This document shows positions 38,458 to 49,268 of a stretch of DNA of 64,000 bases, piece after piece. The DNA is from Silvania confinis. Its GTDB lineage: Bacteria > Pseudomonadota > Gammaproteobacteria > Enterobacterales > Enterobacteriaceae. The translations under genes and the position numbers were made by a program. The DNA is taken from positions 124,001 through 188,000 of the forward strand of contig NZ_JAMGZJ010000071.1 in the NCBI RefSeq assembly GCF_025564085.1, given 5' to 3'. A model generated the notes under the pieces. It ran no database searches, was not told where the DNA came from, and saw nothing but the letters and a program-made list of their open reading frames with translations. Position 1 is the stretch's first letter. Each line of letters begins with the position of its first letter.

Positions 38458-39201
38458 TTACTTACCGCCAGCCAGCTCCAGGAAGCTGCCGGTCACATAG
38501 GAGGCTTTGTCGCTCAGCAGCCAGGAAATGGCCTGGGCGACTTCCTCTGGCTGCCCGCCGCGCTGCATTGGCAGGACAGATTTCAGGCGATCCACACGCC
38601 CGGGTTCCCCGCCAGAGGCATGGATTTCAGTATAAATCAGCCCTGGCCGCACGCAGTTGACCCGAATACCCTGCGCCGCCACCTCCAGCGATAAGCCGGT
38701 CGTCAGGGAATCGACAGCCCCTTTCGACGCCGCGTAATCCACGTATTCCCCCGGCGCGCCGAGGCGCGAAGCCGCAGAAGAGACGTTCACAATCGCCCCG
38801 CCTTTGCCGCCATGCTTGAGCGCCATCCGCTTCACCGCTTCGCGACAACAGAGGAAGTAGCCCGTGACATTGGTGGCCAGTACACGGTTGATCCGCTCGG
38901 CGGAGAGGTTTTCGATGGTGCTTTGCTCGAACAGGATCCCCGCGTTATTGACCAGCGCGATAAGCGGCTCGCCTTCACGGTCGAGGCTGTCGAACATCGC
39001 CAGCACCTGCGCTTCATCGCTGATATCCGCCCGTACCGCAAAAGCTTTACCACCTTCTTCGACAATGTGATGAATAACATCTGTCGCAGCTTTAATGTTG
39101 TGGTGGTAGTTCACCGCCACGGTGTAGCCCTCGCGGGCCAGTTCCAGCGCGGTGGCTTTGCCGATCCCCCGGCTGGCCCCGGTTACAAGTGCAATTGCCA
39201 T
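38458..39201 (-). CDS. ygfF: Short-chain dehydrogenase YgfF
   Basis: 247 aa NAD(P)-dependent SDR from MAIALVTGASRGIGKAT, the E. coli start. Motifs: TGASRGIG (cofactor), VNNAGIL, NVSSAAS (Ser) and YVDYAASKGAV (Tyr, Lys). Substrate unknown. In E. coli it lies directly after bglA; here scsABCD is between them. Confidence 0.92.
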   Translation of the reverse strand: MAIALVTGASRGIGKATALELAREGYTVAVNYHHNIKAATDVIHHIVEEGGKAFAVRADISDEAQVLAMFDSLDREGEPLIALVNNAGILFEQSTIENLSAERINRVLATNVTGYFLCCREAVKRMALKHGGKGGAIVNVSSAASRLGAPGEYVDYAASKGAVDSLTTGLSLEVAAQGIRVNCVRPGLIYTEIHASGGEPGRVDRLKSVLPMQRGGQPEEVAQAISWLLSDKASYVTGSFLELAGGK

Positions 39202-39213
39202 TCCCGATCTCCC

Positions 39214-39261
39214 CAAAAATAAAAAAAGCCGGGCAGCGCTGATGACGCTCACCCGGCCTAC
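39214..39261 (-). terminator. gcvP terminator built on a REP unit
   Basis: A REP-like palindrome (39228-39261, GCCGGG ... CCCGGC with an inner GCGCTGATGACGC part) followed on the minus strand by a T-rich run with seven T. It ends gcvP and lies ahead of ygfF. Confidence 0.7.
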
Positions 39262-39277
39262 AGTCAGATCTTAAGTA

Positions 39278-42151
39278 TTACTGATATTCGCTCATTGGCA
39301 CACAAGAGCAGAACAGGTTGCGATCGCCGTAGACATCGTCCAGACGTTTCACTGTCGGCCAGTATTTGTTCGCCACGCCTGCCGGGAAGACGGCCTGCTC
39401 GCGGGTGTAACCGTGGTTCCACTCCGCCACCAGCTCATTCTGGGTGTGCGGCGCATTCACCAGCGGGTTATCTTCCAGTGGCCATTCACCCTGCTTCACG
39501 CGGTCGATTTCACTGCGGATGGCCAGCATCGCGTCAATAAAGCGGTCCAGTTCAACTTTGCTTTCAGACTCGGTTGGCTCAACCATCAGCGTGCCTGCGA
39601 CCGGGAACGACATCGTCGGTGCGTGGAAACCGTAGTCGATCAGACGCTTGGCAATGTCGAGTTCACTGATGCCGGTTTCGTCTTTCAGCGGACGAATATC
39701 AAGAATACATTCGTGCGCCACGCGGCCATCGCGACCGGTGTACAGCACCGGATACGCCTCTTTCAGGCGAGTCGCGATGTAGTTCGCATTCAGGATTGCC
39801 ACCTGGCTGGCCTGCTTCAGCCCTTCCGCACCCATCATGCGAATGTACATCCAGCTGATTGGCAGAATGGAGGCGCTGCCAAACGGTGCAGCCGACACTG
39901 CGCCCTGACGGGTGAGCATCCCTTCGATTTGTACAACGCTGTGACCCGGTACAAACGGTGCCAGGTGCGCTTTCACGCCGATTGGCCCCATACCCGGACC
40001 GCCACCGCCGTGCGGAATGCAGAAGGTTTTGTGCAGGTTCAGGTGCGACACATCTGCGCCGATGAAACCTGGGGTGGTGATCCCCACCTGGGCGTTCATG
40101 TTGGCACCATCGAGATAAACCTGGCCGCCGTGCTGGTGCACGATTTCGCACACTTCACGGATGGTCTCTTCGTACACGCCGTGGGTGGACGGATAGGTCA
40201 CCATGATGCAGGAGAGTTTGTCCCCGGTCTGCTCTGCTTTGGCACGCAGATCGGCGAGGTCGATATTGCCGTTTTTATCGCAGGCCACGACCACCACGTC
40301 CATGCCCGCCATCTGGGCAGAGGCCGGGTTGGTGCCGTGGGCAGAACTTGGGATCAGGCAGATATCGCGATGACCTTCGTTGCGGCTCTCGTGATAGTGG
40401 CGGATCGCCAGCAGGCCCGCGTATTCACCCTGCGCGCCAGAGTTTGGCTGCATGCAAAGCGCGTCGTAACCGGTCAGTTTCACCAGCCAGTCAGAGAGCT
40501 GGTTGATCATCTGATGGTACCCTTCTGCCTGGTCGGCCGGGCAGAACGGGTGTAGCTCGGCGAATTCCGGCCAGGTGATCGGGATCATCTCAGCGGCGGC
40601 GTTCAGCTTCATGGTGCATGAACCCAGCGGGATCATCGCCTGATTCAGGGCCAGATCTTTGCGCTCCAGCGAGTGCATGTAACGCATCATTTCGGTTTCG
40701 CTGTGGTAACGATTGAACACCGGATGGGCCAGAATCGCATCGTCACGCAGCATGTTGGCCTGAATAGAGCAGCTGTCGTGCGCCACCTCTTTATCGAGGG
40801 CGTCTACATTCAGACCGTGGCCGTCACCCAGCAGAACGCTGAACAGCGCCGCGACATCTTCGCGGGTGGTGGTTTCGTCCAGAGTGATGCTCACTGCATT
40901 CAGGATATCGCTGCGCAGGTTGATTTCTGCAGCTTCGGCACGTGCCAGCACCGCCGCTTTGTCAGCAACTTCAACACACAGGGTATCGAAGAAGTGTGCG
41001 TGACGCAGTTTCTGGCCTTTTTGCTGCAGTCCACAGGCCAGAATGTCAGCCAGACGGTGAATGCGGCTGGCGATACGCTTCAGGCCAACCGGGCCGTGGT
41101 AGACAGCGTACAGGCTGGCGATGTTAGCCAGCAGAACCTGAGAGGTACAGATGTTGGAGTTCGCTTTCTCGCGACGAATGTGCTGCTCGCGGGTCTGCAT
41201 CGCCATGCGCAACGCGGTGTTACCGGCGGCATCTTTCGATACGCCGATAATGCGGCCTGGCATGGAGCGTTTGAATTCATCTTTGCCGGCAAAGAAGGCC
41301 GCGTGCGGGCCACCGTAGCCCATTGGCACGCCGAAGCGTTGTGCAGAGCCGAACACGATGTCCGCACCCTGTTTGCCAGGAGAGGTTAACAGCACCAGCG
41401 CCATAAAATCGGCTGCCACGCTGACCACAATTTTACGTGCTTTCAGCTCGGCAATCAGCTTGCTATAGTCGTGGACTTCACCGGTGGTGCCGACCTGCTG
41501 AAGCAGCACGCCGAACACATCCTGGTGATCCAGCACTTTTTCAGCATCATCAACAATCACTTCAAAGCCAAAGGTTTCGGCGCGAGTGCGCACCACGTCC
41601 AGAGTTTGCGGGTGAATGTCCGCAGCAACAAAGAAACGGTTCGCCCCTTTCAGTTTGCTGACGCGTTTTGCCATCGCCATGGCTTCGGCACCCGCCGTGG
41701 CTTCGTCCAGCAGAGACGCAGAGGCGATGTCGAGGCCGGTCAGATCCAGCGTCACCTGCTGGAAGTTCAGCAGCGCTTCCAGACGACCCTGCGAGACTTC
41801 TGGCTGATACGGGGTGTATGCGGTGTACCAGCCCGGGTTCTCCAGCATATTACGCAGAATAACAGGAGGTAACTGCACGTTGGTGTAGCCCATGCCAATG
41901 TAAGACTTAAAGCGCTTATTAAGGCTGGCGATGCCTTTCAGCTCTGCCAGCGCAGCGTATTCGGTTGTCGCGTCACCCACCTGCGGCGGAGCAGCAAGCT
42001 GAATGTCTTTCGGCACGATCTGCGAAATCAGTGCGTTTAACGAATCCGCGCCAACCGTGTTCAGCATCTCCTGCTGTTGCTGAGCATCCGGCCCAATGTG
42101 ACGTTCAATAAAAGCGCCACGGTTTTCAAGCTGGCTTAAAGTCTGTGTCAT
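39278..42151 (-). CDS. gcvP: Glycine dehydrogenase (decarboxylating), P protein
   Basis: 957 aa PLP enzyme that decarboxylates glycine and passes the aminomethyl group to the lipoyl arm of GcvH. Two fused halves: the N-terminal non-catalytic and the C-terminal with PLP Lys in [17 protein letters not shown]. Last gene of gcvTHP, read from the promoter upstream of gcvT. 127 bases separate it from gcvH, filled by a REP pair. Confidence 0.97.
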   Translation of the reverse strand: MTQTLSQLENRGAFIERHIGPDAQQQQEMLNTVGADSLNALISQIVPKDIQLAAPPQVGDATTEYAALAELKGIASLNKRFKSYIGMGYTNVQLPPVILRNMLENPGWYTAYTPYQPEVSQGRLEALLNFQQVTLDLTGLDIASASLLDEATAGAEAMAMAKRVSKLKGANRFFVAADIHPQTLDVVRTRAETFGFEVIVDDAEKVLDHQDVFGVLLQQVGTTGEVHDYSKLIAELKARKIVVSVAADFMALVLLTSPGKQGADIVFGSAQRFGVPMGYGGPHAAFFAGKDEFKRSMPGRIIGVSKDAAGNTALRMAMQTREQHIRREKANSNICTSQVLLANIASLYAVYHGPVGLKRIASRIHRLADILACGLQQKGQKLRHAHFFDTLCVEVADKAAVLARAEAAEINLRSDILNAVSITLDETTTREDVAALFSVLLGDGHGLNVDALDKEVAHDSCSIQANMLRDDAILAHPVFNRYHSETEMMRYMHSLERKDLALNQAMIPLGSCTMKLNAAAEMIPITWPEFAELHPFCPADQAEGYHQMINQLSDWLVKLTGYDALCMQPNSGAQGEYAGLLAIRHYHESRNEGHRDICLIPSSAHGTNPASAQMAGMDVVVVACDKNGNIDLADLRAKAEQTGDKLSCIMVTYPSTHGVYEETIREVCEIVHQHGGQVYLDGANMNAQVGITTPGFIGADVSHLNLHKTFCIPHGGGGPGMGPIGVKAHLAPFVPGHSVVQIEGMLTRQGAVSAAPFGSASILPISWMYIRMMGAEGLKQASQVAILNANYIATRLKEAYPVLYTGRDGRVAHECILDIRPLKDETGISELDIAKRLIDYGFHAPTMSFPVAGTLMVEPTESESKVELDRFIDAMLAIRSEIDRVKQGEWPLEDNPLVNAPHTQNELVAEWNHGYTREQAVFPAGVANKYWPTVKRLDDVYGDRNLFCSCVPMSEYQ

Positions 42152-42203
42152 GAGCGATGGTTCCTGAAACGTGCAGTGAATCGTAGTTGTATGTAACTCT
42201 GTT

Positions 42204-42272
42204 GCCCGGTGGCGCTAACGCTTACCGGGCCTACGTTGACCTGTAGGCCGGATAAGCGCAGCGCCATCCGGC
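42204..42272. repeat. REP pair (BIME) between gcvH and gcvP
   Basis: Units GCCCGGTGGCGCTAACGC... (42204-42234) and GTAGGCCGGATAAGCGCAG... (42243-42272) in inverted orientation inside the operon. Such hairpins often shield upstream mRNA from 3' exonucleases and may raise gcvTH over gcvP. Confidence 0.8.
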
Positions 42273-42278
42273 ATAACA

Positions 42279-42668
42279 TTACTCGTCTTCTAACAGTGCT
42301 TCGTATGCTGTGGCATCCAGCAGCGCGGCAACTTCCGCTTCATCGCTGGCTTTGATTTTAAAGATCCAGCCTTCGCCATACGGCTCGCTGTTGACCAGCT
42401 CCGGGGAGTCGCTCAGCGCGTCGTTGACCGCCACGATTTCACCGCCGACGGGTGCGTAAATATCGGAAGCCGCTTTAACCGACTCGGCTACAGCGCAGTC
42501 GTCGCCAGCGGTCACGGTGGCGCCAACGTCTGGCAGATCCACGAAGACCATGTCACCCAACAGCTCTTGCGCATGTTCGGTGATCCCGACGGTGTAAGTG
42601 CCGTCGGCTTCTTTGCGCAGCCACTCGTGTTCTTTGCTGTATTTCAGTTCTGCTGGCACATTGCTCAT
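42279..42668 (-). CDS. gcvH: Glycine cleavage H protein
   Basis: 129 aa shuttle protein. The lipoylated Lys lies in [13 protein letters not shown] near residue 65. It carries the aminomethyl group from GcvP to GcvT. Starts 24 bases after gcvT. Confidence 0.97.
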   Translation of the reverse strand: MSNVPAELKYSKEHEWLRKEADGTYTVGITEHAQELLGDMVFVDLPDVGATVTAGDDCAVAESVKAASDIYAPVGGEIVAVNDALSDSPELVNSEPYGEGWIFKIKASDEAEVAALLDATAYEALLEDE

Positions 42669-42692
42669 TGAATTTCTCCTGATAAAAAAGGT

Positions 42693-43787
42693 TTAAGCGA
42701 CCGGTTTACCGGCGCGAACAAAAATCGGTTTGGTGACGCGGACCGGCATTTCGCGGTTGCGGATCTGCACCACGGCAGTCTCGCCAATACCCGCCGGAAC
42801 GCGCGCCAGTGCAACACTGTAGCCCAGCGTCGGGGAGAAGGTGCCGCTGGTGATCACCCCTTCGCGATGATTGCCATTCGCATCGGTGAAGCGTACCGGC
42901 AGTTCGCCGCGCAGCACGCCTTTCTCGGTCATCACCAGGCCGACCAGCTGATCGGTGCCCCGCTCACGCTGCAGTTCCAGCGCTTCGCGGCCAATAAAAT
43001 CACGATCGGCCGGTTCCCACGCAATGGTCCAGCCCATATTGGCCGCCAGCGGGGAAACACCTTCGTCCATTTCCTGACCGTATAAATTCATTCCGGCTTC
43101 CAGACGCAGCGTATCGCGCGCGCCCAGGCCTGCCGGTTTAACACCGGCTTCCACCAGCGCACGCCAGAAATCGGCCGCTTTTTCGTTTGGCATCGCAATC
43201 TCAAAGCCCGCTTCACCGGTATAGCCGGTGGTGGCCACAAACAGATCGCCCGCCTGCACGCCAAAGAACGGCTTCATGCCTTCAGTGGCTTGACGCTGCT
43301 CGTCGCTGAACAGCGTGGCCGCTTTCGCCTGCGCGTTCGGCCCCTGCACCGCAATCAGCGACAGGTCGTCACGAACGGTGATCTCAATAGCGAAGGGTTC
43401 TGCGTGTTGGGTGATCCAGGAGAGGTCTTTTTCGCGGGTGGCGGAGTTAACAACGAGGCGGAAGAAATCATCTGTCAGGTAATAAACGATCAGGTCGTCG
43501 ATTACCCCACCGGAAGCATTGAGCATCCCGCTGTACAGCGCTTTGCCGGGCTTAGTCAGCTTCGCCACGTCGTTCGCCAGCAGATAGCGTAAAAACTCCC
43601 GGGTGCGACTGCCGTGTAAGTCGACAATGGTCATGTGGGAGACGTCGAACATACCGGCATCGGTGCGCACCGCGTGGTGCTCATCAATCTGGGAGCCATA
43701 ATGCAGCGGCATCATCCAACCGTGGAAGTCGACCATGCGTGCGCCGCATAAGGTGTGTTGTTCGTATAAAGGCGTCTGTTGAGCCAT
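42693..43787 (-). CDS. gcvT: Aminomethyltransferase, T protein
   Basis: 364 aa tetrahydrofolate-dependent enzyme that releases ammonia and forms 5,10-methylene-THF. Full-length match to E. coli GcvT with the [12 protein letters not shown] opening and the conserved Asp of the folate site in that region. First gene of gcvTHP. Confidence 0.97.
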   Translation of the reverse strand: MAQQTPLYEQHTLCGARMVDFHGWMMPLHYGSQIDEHHAVRTDAGMFDVSHMTIVDLHGSRTREFLRYLLANDVAKLTKPGKALYSGMLNASGGVIDDLIVYYLTDDFFRLVVNSATREKDLSWITQHAEPFAIEITVRDDLSLIAVQGPNAQAKAATLFSDEQRQATEGMKPFFGVQAGDLFVATTGYTGEAGFEIAMPNEKAADFWRALVEAGVKPAGLGARDTLRLEAGMNLYGQEMDEGVSPLAANMGWTIAWEPADRDFIGREALELQRERGTDQLVGLVMTEKGVLRGELPVRFTDANGNHREGVITSGTFSPTLGYSVALARVPAGIGETAVVQIRNREMPVRVTKPIFVRAGKPVA

Positions 43788-44214
43788 CTTGTCCTCATTG
43801 AATAAGCAGGGCTGTCTTGTGTTTCATGCCGAAAACTCACCACGAAACCCGGCATCGGCCTCACTCCAGCACGCCGACGCAAACGTTCTCTTTTCTCTGA
43901 ACTTACCACTGAAAACGGTGGTTAACCATAAGACAAAATGGGCCATCACATTAGCTTATGACCAAAAACGCCATAAAACAGCACGGAGTTATTCACTATA
44001 AAAATGTGAATTACACGATACAAAATCAATGGAATGAGAATGATGTTTAGCTCAGGATGATATTTAATGTGGCAAAATGCGCGAAATTTCCGTGACATGA
44101 AAATAGCGAGATTAGATAATCTAATGCGAAAAAGTCGGTGAAATTAGAATATTTCAAACGAGGAGATTTACCCGGCCGACAGGCCGGGAGAGGAAAGTGT
44201 GACGGGGTTCTAAA
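43788..44214. promoter_or_regulatory. gcvTHP control region
   Basis: 427 AT-rich bases upstream of gcvT with no gene. It holds several CTAAT/ATTAG elements used by GcvA (43950-43954, 44112-44126 and near 44143) and a long AT-rich middle fitting Lrp binding, both known regulators of this operon in E. coli. The ubiI side has a CCCGGCC/GGCCGGG hairpin at 44171-44188. Confidence 0.55.
44112..44126. promoter_or_regulatory. Candidate GcvA site upstream of gcvT
   Basis: Perfect 15-base palindrome ATTAGATAATCTAAT, containing the GcvA CTAAT element on both strands and the T-N11-A pattern of LysR-type regulators. It lies about 325 bases upstream of the gcvT start, like the distal GcvA sites of E. coli. 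Confidence 0.55.
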
Positions 44215-45417
44215 TTAACGTAACCACTCTGGGAGATCGTTCAGCCCCATCGCCTGACGCAGAAGCTGAGGTTTGACGCCGGGAAGGGTATCCGCCAGCT
44301 TCAGACCGAGATCGCGCAGCAGTTTTTTCGCCGGATGAGCACCGGCAAACAGCTCGCGGAAACCCTGCATCCCCGCCAGCATCAGCGCTGCGCTGTGCTT
44401 GCGGCTGCGCTCATAGCGGCGCAGATAAAGATGCTGACCAATATCCTTGCCTTCTCGGTGCAGACGGCGCAGTTCGTTGACCAATTCCGCTGCGTCCATA
44501 AAGCCCAGGTTAACGCCCTGCCCGGCCAGCGGGTGGATGGTGTGGGCTGCATCGCCAACCAGCGCCAGACGATGTGCAGCGAACTGCCGGGCGTAGCGAC
44601 CGGTCAGTGGGAAGACCTGACGCTCGCTTTCAACGGCGCAGAGCCCCAGGCGGTTATCAAACGCCACGCACAGCGCCTGATTGAACTCCTCAACGCTGGC
44701 TTCCTGCATCTGCTGCGCATTTTCTGGCGCCAGAGACCAGACGATCGAACAAAGATGCGGATCGCTGAGCGGTAAGAAAGCCAGGATCCCATCATTGTGA
44801 AAAATCTGTCGCGCCACGGCCTGATGCGGCTCGGCCGTGCGGATGGTGGCGACCAGTGCATGGTGACGATAGTCCCAGTACGTCAGGGGAATATCGGCTT
44901 TATTGCGCAGCCACGAGTTGGCGCCATCAGCACCCACTACCAGCCGGGCCGTCAACATCTCACCGTTTTGCAGGGTGATAAAGGCGTCGTTTTCACCCCA
45001 CGCCACCTGCTGCAGCTGCGCGGGGGCAATCAGGGTGACGTCACTGCACTGCTGCGCTTTTTGCCACAGGGCATGGTGAATGACCGCGTTTTCGATGATA
45101 TGCCCAAGATGGCTATAGCCCACGCTTTCATCATCAAACGCGATATGACCGAAGCTGTCTTTGTCCCACACTTCCATGCCGTGATAGCAGCTGGCACGCT
45201 GGGCAATAATTTCGGACCAGACGCCAACGCGCGTCAGCAGCTTTTCGCTGGCGGCGTTGATCGCCGAGACTCTGAGCTCAGGCGGCGCATCGGGAGCGAC
45301 AGGCTGCGGCTGCTTTTGCTCCAGCACCGCGACGCGCAGACCGCTGCCCTGCAGACCACAGGCCAGCGCCAGTCCAACCATTCCGCCGCCGACAATGGCG
45401 ACATCAACATTCTGCAC
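44215..45417 (-). CDS. ubiI: 2-polyprenylphenol 5-hydroxylase UbiI
   Basis: 400 aa FAD monooxygenase (C5 hydroxylation of the ubiquinone ring; formerly visC). FAD motifs: VGGGMVGLALACGL near the N-terminus and GDAAHTIHPLAGQGVNLG. The C-terminal part is helical, as in the Ubi complex. Twelve bases after ubiH on the same strand; final gene of ygfB-pepP-ubiH-ubiI. Confidence 0.95.
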   Translation of the reverse strand: MQNVDVAIVGGGMVGLALACGLQGSGLRVAVLEQKQPQPVAPDAPPELRVSAINAASEKLLTRVGVWSEIIAQRASCYHGMEVWDKDSFGHIAFDDESVGYSHLGHIIENAVIHHALWQKAQQCSDVTLIAPAQLQQVAWGENDAFITLQNGEMLTARLVVGADGANSWLRNKADIPLTYWDYRHHALVATIRTAEPHQAVARQIFHNDGILAFLPLSDPHLCSIVWSLAPENAQQMQEASVEEFNQALCVAFDNRLGLCAVESERQVFPLTGRYARQFAAHRLALVGDAAHTIHPLAGQGVNLGFMDAAELVNELRRLHREGKDIGQHLYLRRYERSRKHSAALMLAGMQGFRELFAGAHPAKKLLRDLGLKLADTLPGVKPQLLRQAMGLNDLPEWLR

Positions 45418-45429
45418 TTTGTTAACTCC

Positions 45430-46608
45430 TTAGCGAGCGACCCAACCGAGAGTCCTCTGCGCCAGCACATCACGTGCCGGAATGAATAATTCCATCGCCA
45501 TCAATCCCGCGTTACGCCCGGCCACCAGCGGCGCCCAGCGATTCGCAAACAGATGTACCAGCCCGTCGGTCACGCCGATCGTCGCCTCTTTATCGGCCTG
45601 GCGACGCTTTTGATAATGGCATAGCAGCGGATACGCGCCACAATCCTGCTGCTGCGCAAAAGCCTGCGCCAGCGTTTCGGCCAGCGTCATCACATCGCGC
45701 AGGCCCAGATTAAAGCCCTGACCGGCGATCGGATGCAGCGTCTGCGCCGCATTGCCCACCAGTGCCACGCGATGGGAGACTGACTGTGAGGCGGTGGTTA
45801 AGGCCAGCGGATAGACGGTACGCTTGCCCGCATGGGTGATGCGCCCCAGCCGCCAGCCAAAGGCTTTTTGTAATTCGGCACAGAAGCGTTCGTCAGACCA
45901 GCTCTGCACCTCATCGGCTTTGTCCAGCGGATGGCTCCAGACCAGCGAGCTGCGTCCCTGCGACATGGGCAGCATCGCCAGCGGACCGTATTGGGTAAAG
46001 CGCTCAAAGGCGCGTCCACGGTGTGCCTCGGCAGTCGCGACGTTGGCGATCACCGCCGCCTGATGGTAAGGCTGCTGCTGCCATTGGATCCCGCACTGCT
46101 GACCAAGCGCTGAGCGAGAACCGTCTGCTGCCACCAGCAGTTGCCCGTCAAGCGTGGTGCCATTATCCAGGGTAACGCTGACCGATGTTTCGCTGCGGGT
46201 AAAGTGCTCGACGCGTGTCGGGCAATGCAGCGTCACGCCGGGGGCGTCTTGTAGCAGGCGGAACAGACGCAGACCAACGTCATGCAGCTCAACCACCTGC
46301 CCCAGGGCATCGATGCGATAATCCTGCGCCTCAAGGGTCACAAACCCGGCGTGGCCACGGTCGCTAACGTGAACGGTTTCAATCGGGGTCGCGCAATCGG
46401 CAATCGCCTGCCAGATCCCGCTGCGCGCCAGGTGCTGGCAGGTACCCTGCGCCAGCGCGATAGCGCGGGCGTCAAATCCAGGATGGCTGTTGACCTGCGG
46501 CGCGACGGCTTCAATCAGATGAACCGGAAGCCGACCGTTGGTCAGCGTAGAGATCGCCAGCGCCAGCGTCGCGCCCGTCATGCCGCCACCCACGATGAGG
46601 ATACTCAT
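45430..46608 (-). CDS. ubiH: 2-octaprenyl-6-methoxyphenol hydroxylase UbiH
   Basis: 392 aa FAD monooxygenase for C1 hydroxylation in ubiquinone synthesis. Motifs VGGGMTGATLALA and GNAAQTLHPIAGQGFNLG. Its ATG overlaps the pepP stop in ATGA, so the two are translationally coupled. Confidence 0.96.
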   Translation of the reverse strand: MSILIVGGGMTGATLALAISTLTNGRLPVHLIEAVAPQVNSHPGFDARAIALAQGTCQHLARSGIWQAIADCATPIETVHVSDRGHAGFVTLEAQDYRIDALGQVVELHDVGLRLFRLLQDAPGVTLHCPTRVEHFTRSETSVSVTLDNGTTLDGQLLVAADGSRSALGQQCGIQWQQQPYHQAAVIANVATAEAHRGRAFERFTQYGPLAMLPMSQGRSSLVWSHPLDKADEVQSWSDERFCAELQKAFGWRLGRITHAGKRTVYPLALTTASQSVSHRVALVGNAAQTLHPIAGQGFNLGLRDVMTLAETLAQAFAQQQDCGAYPLLCHYQKRRQADKEATIGVTDGLVHLFANRWAPLVAGRNAGLMAMELFIPARDVLAQRTLGWVAR

Positions 46609-47918
46609 GCGCGGGCCGCCGCCATCAGCGCTTCGATATCGTCAGCGCTTTTCACCACCGAGGCGGTCAGGTTTTCATTGCCGGTCTCAGTGATGACAAT
46701 GTCGTCTTCGATGCGAATGCCAATCCCGCGATACTGGGCAGGGACATCGGCGTCCGGCGCAATATATAGCCCTGGCTCTACGGTCAGCACCATTCCCGGT
46801 TCCAGCACCCGTGAACGATCCGGACCGTACCCGCCCACGTCATGCACATCCAGCCCCAGCCAGTGGCTCAGGCCATGCATAAAGAAGGGACGATGGGCAT
46901 TATCAGCAACCAGTTGATCCACCTCGCCGCTGAGGATCCCCAGCTCCACCAGGCCGCTGACCATAATGCGCACCACCTCACCGGTGACCGCCTGAATAGA
47001 AGTACCAGGGCGATACAGCGTCAGCGCCGTGTCCAGCGAGCGCAGGACGATGTCGTAAATAGCGCGCTGGGCTGGGGTAAATTTGCCGTTAACCGGGAAG
47101 GTACGGGTGATATCACCGGCGTAGCCCTGATACTCGCAACCGGCGTCAATCAGCACCAGGTCGCCATCACGAAGGACGCTTTCGTTCTCGGTGTAATGCA
47201 GGATGCAGCCATTTTCGCCGCCGCCCACAATGGTGTTGTAAGCCGGGTAACGTGCGCCGTGGCGGGTAAATTCATGGTGAATTTCGCCTTCCAGCTGATA
47301 CTCATACATCCCAGGCTGGCACTTTTCCATCGCCCGGGTATGCGCCTGCGCGCTGATCTCGCCTGCGCGACGCATCACGTCCAGCTCTTCAGCAGACTTG
47401 AACAGCCGCAACTCGTGCACCACGGGACGCCAGTCGGTGAGCGTGGCGGGCGCTTTCAGATTCTGACGCGAGCCTTTACGCAGCTTATCCAGCGCGGCAA
47501 AGACAATCTCGTCGGCATCCGCATATTCGCCCTGAGCGTGGTAAACCACGTCCAGACCATTAAGGAGTTGATAGAGCTGGTCGTTGATCTCGCTATACGC
47601 CAGCGCCCGATCGACGCCCAGTTTTTCCGGCGCGGCCTGCTGGCCTAAACGGCGGCCAAACCAGATTTCGGCCGTCAGATCGCGGACGCGGTTAAACAGC
47701 ACGCTATGGTTGTGGGTGTCGTGGCTTTTAATCAGCACCAGTACCGACTCGGGTTCGTTAAAACCGGTGAAATAGCCGAAATCGCTGTTCTGACGGTACG
47801 GATATTCACTGTCGGCGCTGCGCGTGGCTTCCGGTGCCGCAAAAATCAGCGCGGCGCTGCCCGGTTGCATGGTGGCCAGCAGCGCCTGACGGCGGCGAAG
47901 ATACTCTTGCTGAGTCAT
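46605..47918 (-). CDS. pepP: Xaa-Pro aminopeptidase PepP
   Basis: 437 aa Mn-dependent aminopeptidase P removing an N-terminal residue before proline. Metal ligands are in DAGCEYQGYAGDITRTFP (two Asp), HGLSHWLGLDVHDVGGYG (His), VEPGLY (Glu) and RIEDDI (Glu). In the N-terminal half the motif NSDF-W-Y of E. coli reads NSDF-G-Y here: a Trp to Gly change at about residue 47, a position normally aromatic. The rest of the site is intact, so the enzyme is probably active. Confidence 0.95.
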   Translation of the reverse strand: MTQQEYLRRRQALLATMQPGSAALIFAAPEATRSADSEYPYRQNSDFGYFTGFNEPESVLVLIKSHDTHNHSVLFNRVRDLTAEIWFGRRLGQQAAPEKLGVDRALAYSEINDQLYQLLNGLDVVYHAQGEYADADEIVFAALDKLRKGSRQNLKAPATLTDWRPVVHELRLFKSAEELDVMRRAGEISAQAHTRAMEKCQPGMYEYQLEGEIHHEFTRHGARYPAYNTIVGGGENGCILHYTENESVLRDGDLVLIDAGCEYQGYAGDITRTFPVNGKFTPAQRAIYDIVLRSLDTALTLYRPGTSIQAVTGEVVRIMVSGLVELGILSGEVDQLVADNAHRPFFMHGLSHWLGLDVHDVGGYGPDRSRVLEPGMVLTVEPGLYIAPDADVPAQYRGIGIRIEDDIVITETGNENLTASVVKSADDIEALMAAARA

Positions 47919-47939
47919 GACACCCTCCTGTCGTTGTTA

Positions 47940-48518
47940 TTAGTGTAAGGTTGGTTTACGCACTTCCGGCGCGGTCGGCTGTACGCGCGTAAAGGTGTCG
48001 TGGCACAGCAGCGACGCAACGCGTACATACTCAATAATCTCTTCGACAGACATCTCCAGCTCTTCCTGATCTTCGTCCTCGTCATAACCCAGTTGGGCAA
48101 TATTACGTAGATCGTCGATGGCTTCCCCGGTTTCACCGGTCACCTTCTCGAGCTTAGGTTGCGTGACGCCCAACCCCAGCAGGTAGTGGTTGACCCAACC
48201 GGCCAGCGCGTCGGCGCGATCGAACACGCTGACGTCGTCGCCTTCAGGCAGATAAAGCTGAAAAAGGAAGCCGTCGTCTTCCAGCGCATCGCTGGTCGCG
48301 CCGTGCATTTTACGCAGCGCCTGAGCCAGGTCGTGACCAAACGCCAGACCCTCGTTCGTGAGGTCGTGAATCAGCGGCAGCCATGAGCTGTCACTGTTTC
48401 CACCACATAACATTCCGCTTATCAGACCGTGCATTTCTGCAGGGGTTAAACCCACGCCCTGCTGGTTCAGTAACTGGCTCATTTCGGTGTAACCCGGCAT
48501 TTCGTTCTGTATAGACAT
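47940..48518 (-). CDS. ygfB: UPF0149 protein YgfB
   Basis: 192 aa from [10 protein letters not shown], matching E. coli YgfB. Acidic protein with a long Asp/Glu run ([12 protein letters not shown]) and no catalytic motif. Function unclear in enterobacteria; the Pseudomonas homologue modulates a transcription factor. First gene of the pepP-ubiHI group, divergent from zapA. Confidence 0.93.
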   Translation of the reverse strand: MSIQNEMPGYTEMSQLLNQQGVGLTPAEMHGLISGMLCGGNSDSSWLPLIHDLTNEGLAFGHDLAQALRKMHGATSDALEDDGFLFQLYLPEGDDVSVFDRADALAGWVNHYLLGLGVTQPKLEKVTGETGEAIDDLRNIAQLGYDEDEDQEELEMSVEEIIEYVRVASLLCHDTFTRVQPTAPEVRKPTLH

Positions 48519-48642
48519 GCGCATTCGTCATCGTTGGAGGAATATTCATGATATGCTACCACTTTGGACCTTGGTGAACCAGAATAGGGCTTGTATCTCC
48601 GCACCAGGGTAGCTATAGTGTCGCCCCTTCGCAGACCCCTGA

Positions 48643-49014
<372 letters not shown>

Positions 49015-49055
49015 CACTTCATGGTCTACTATGGTAGAGTGACCCTGAAGGAAAA

Positions 49056-49239
49056 ATTTCTCTGAGATGTTCGCATGCGGGCCAGTCCCCTGAGCCGATA
49101 TTTCATACCACAAGAATGTGGCGCTCCATGGTCGGTGAGCACGCTCGGTTCGTCCGAGAAGCCTTAAGACTATGACGACACATTCACCTTGAACCAAGGG
49201 TTCAAGGGTTACAGCCTGCGGCGGCATCTCGGAGATTCC
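49056..49239 (+). ncRNA. ssrS: 6S RNA
   Basis: 184 nt nearly identical to E. coli 6S RNA, with the same ends (ATTTCTCTGAGATG ... CATCTCGGAGATTCC) that pair as the closing stem, and a central single-strand bubble that mimics an open promoter. It binds sigma-70 RNA polymerase in stationary phase. Co-transcribed with ygfA in E. coli. Confidence 0.97.
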
Positions 49240-49268
49240 CTCACCCTTCTACCTACCCTGTTACTACC

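Noticed and set aside
39413..40555. Plus-strand open frame (380 codons) opposite gcvP
   Set aside because: Antisense shadow of gcvP; His/Arg/Val-rich pattern typical of reverse frames in GC-rich genes.
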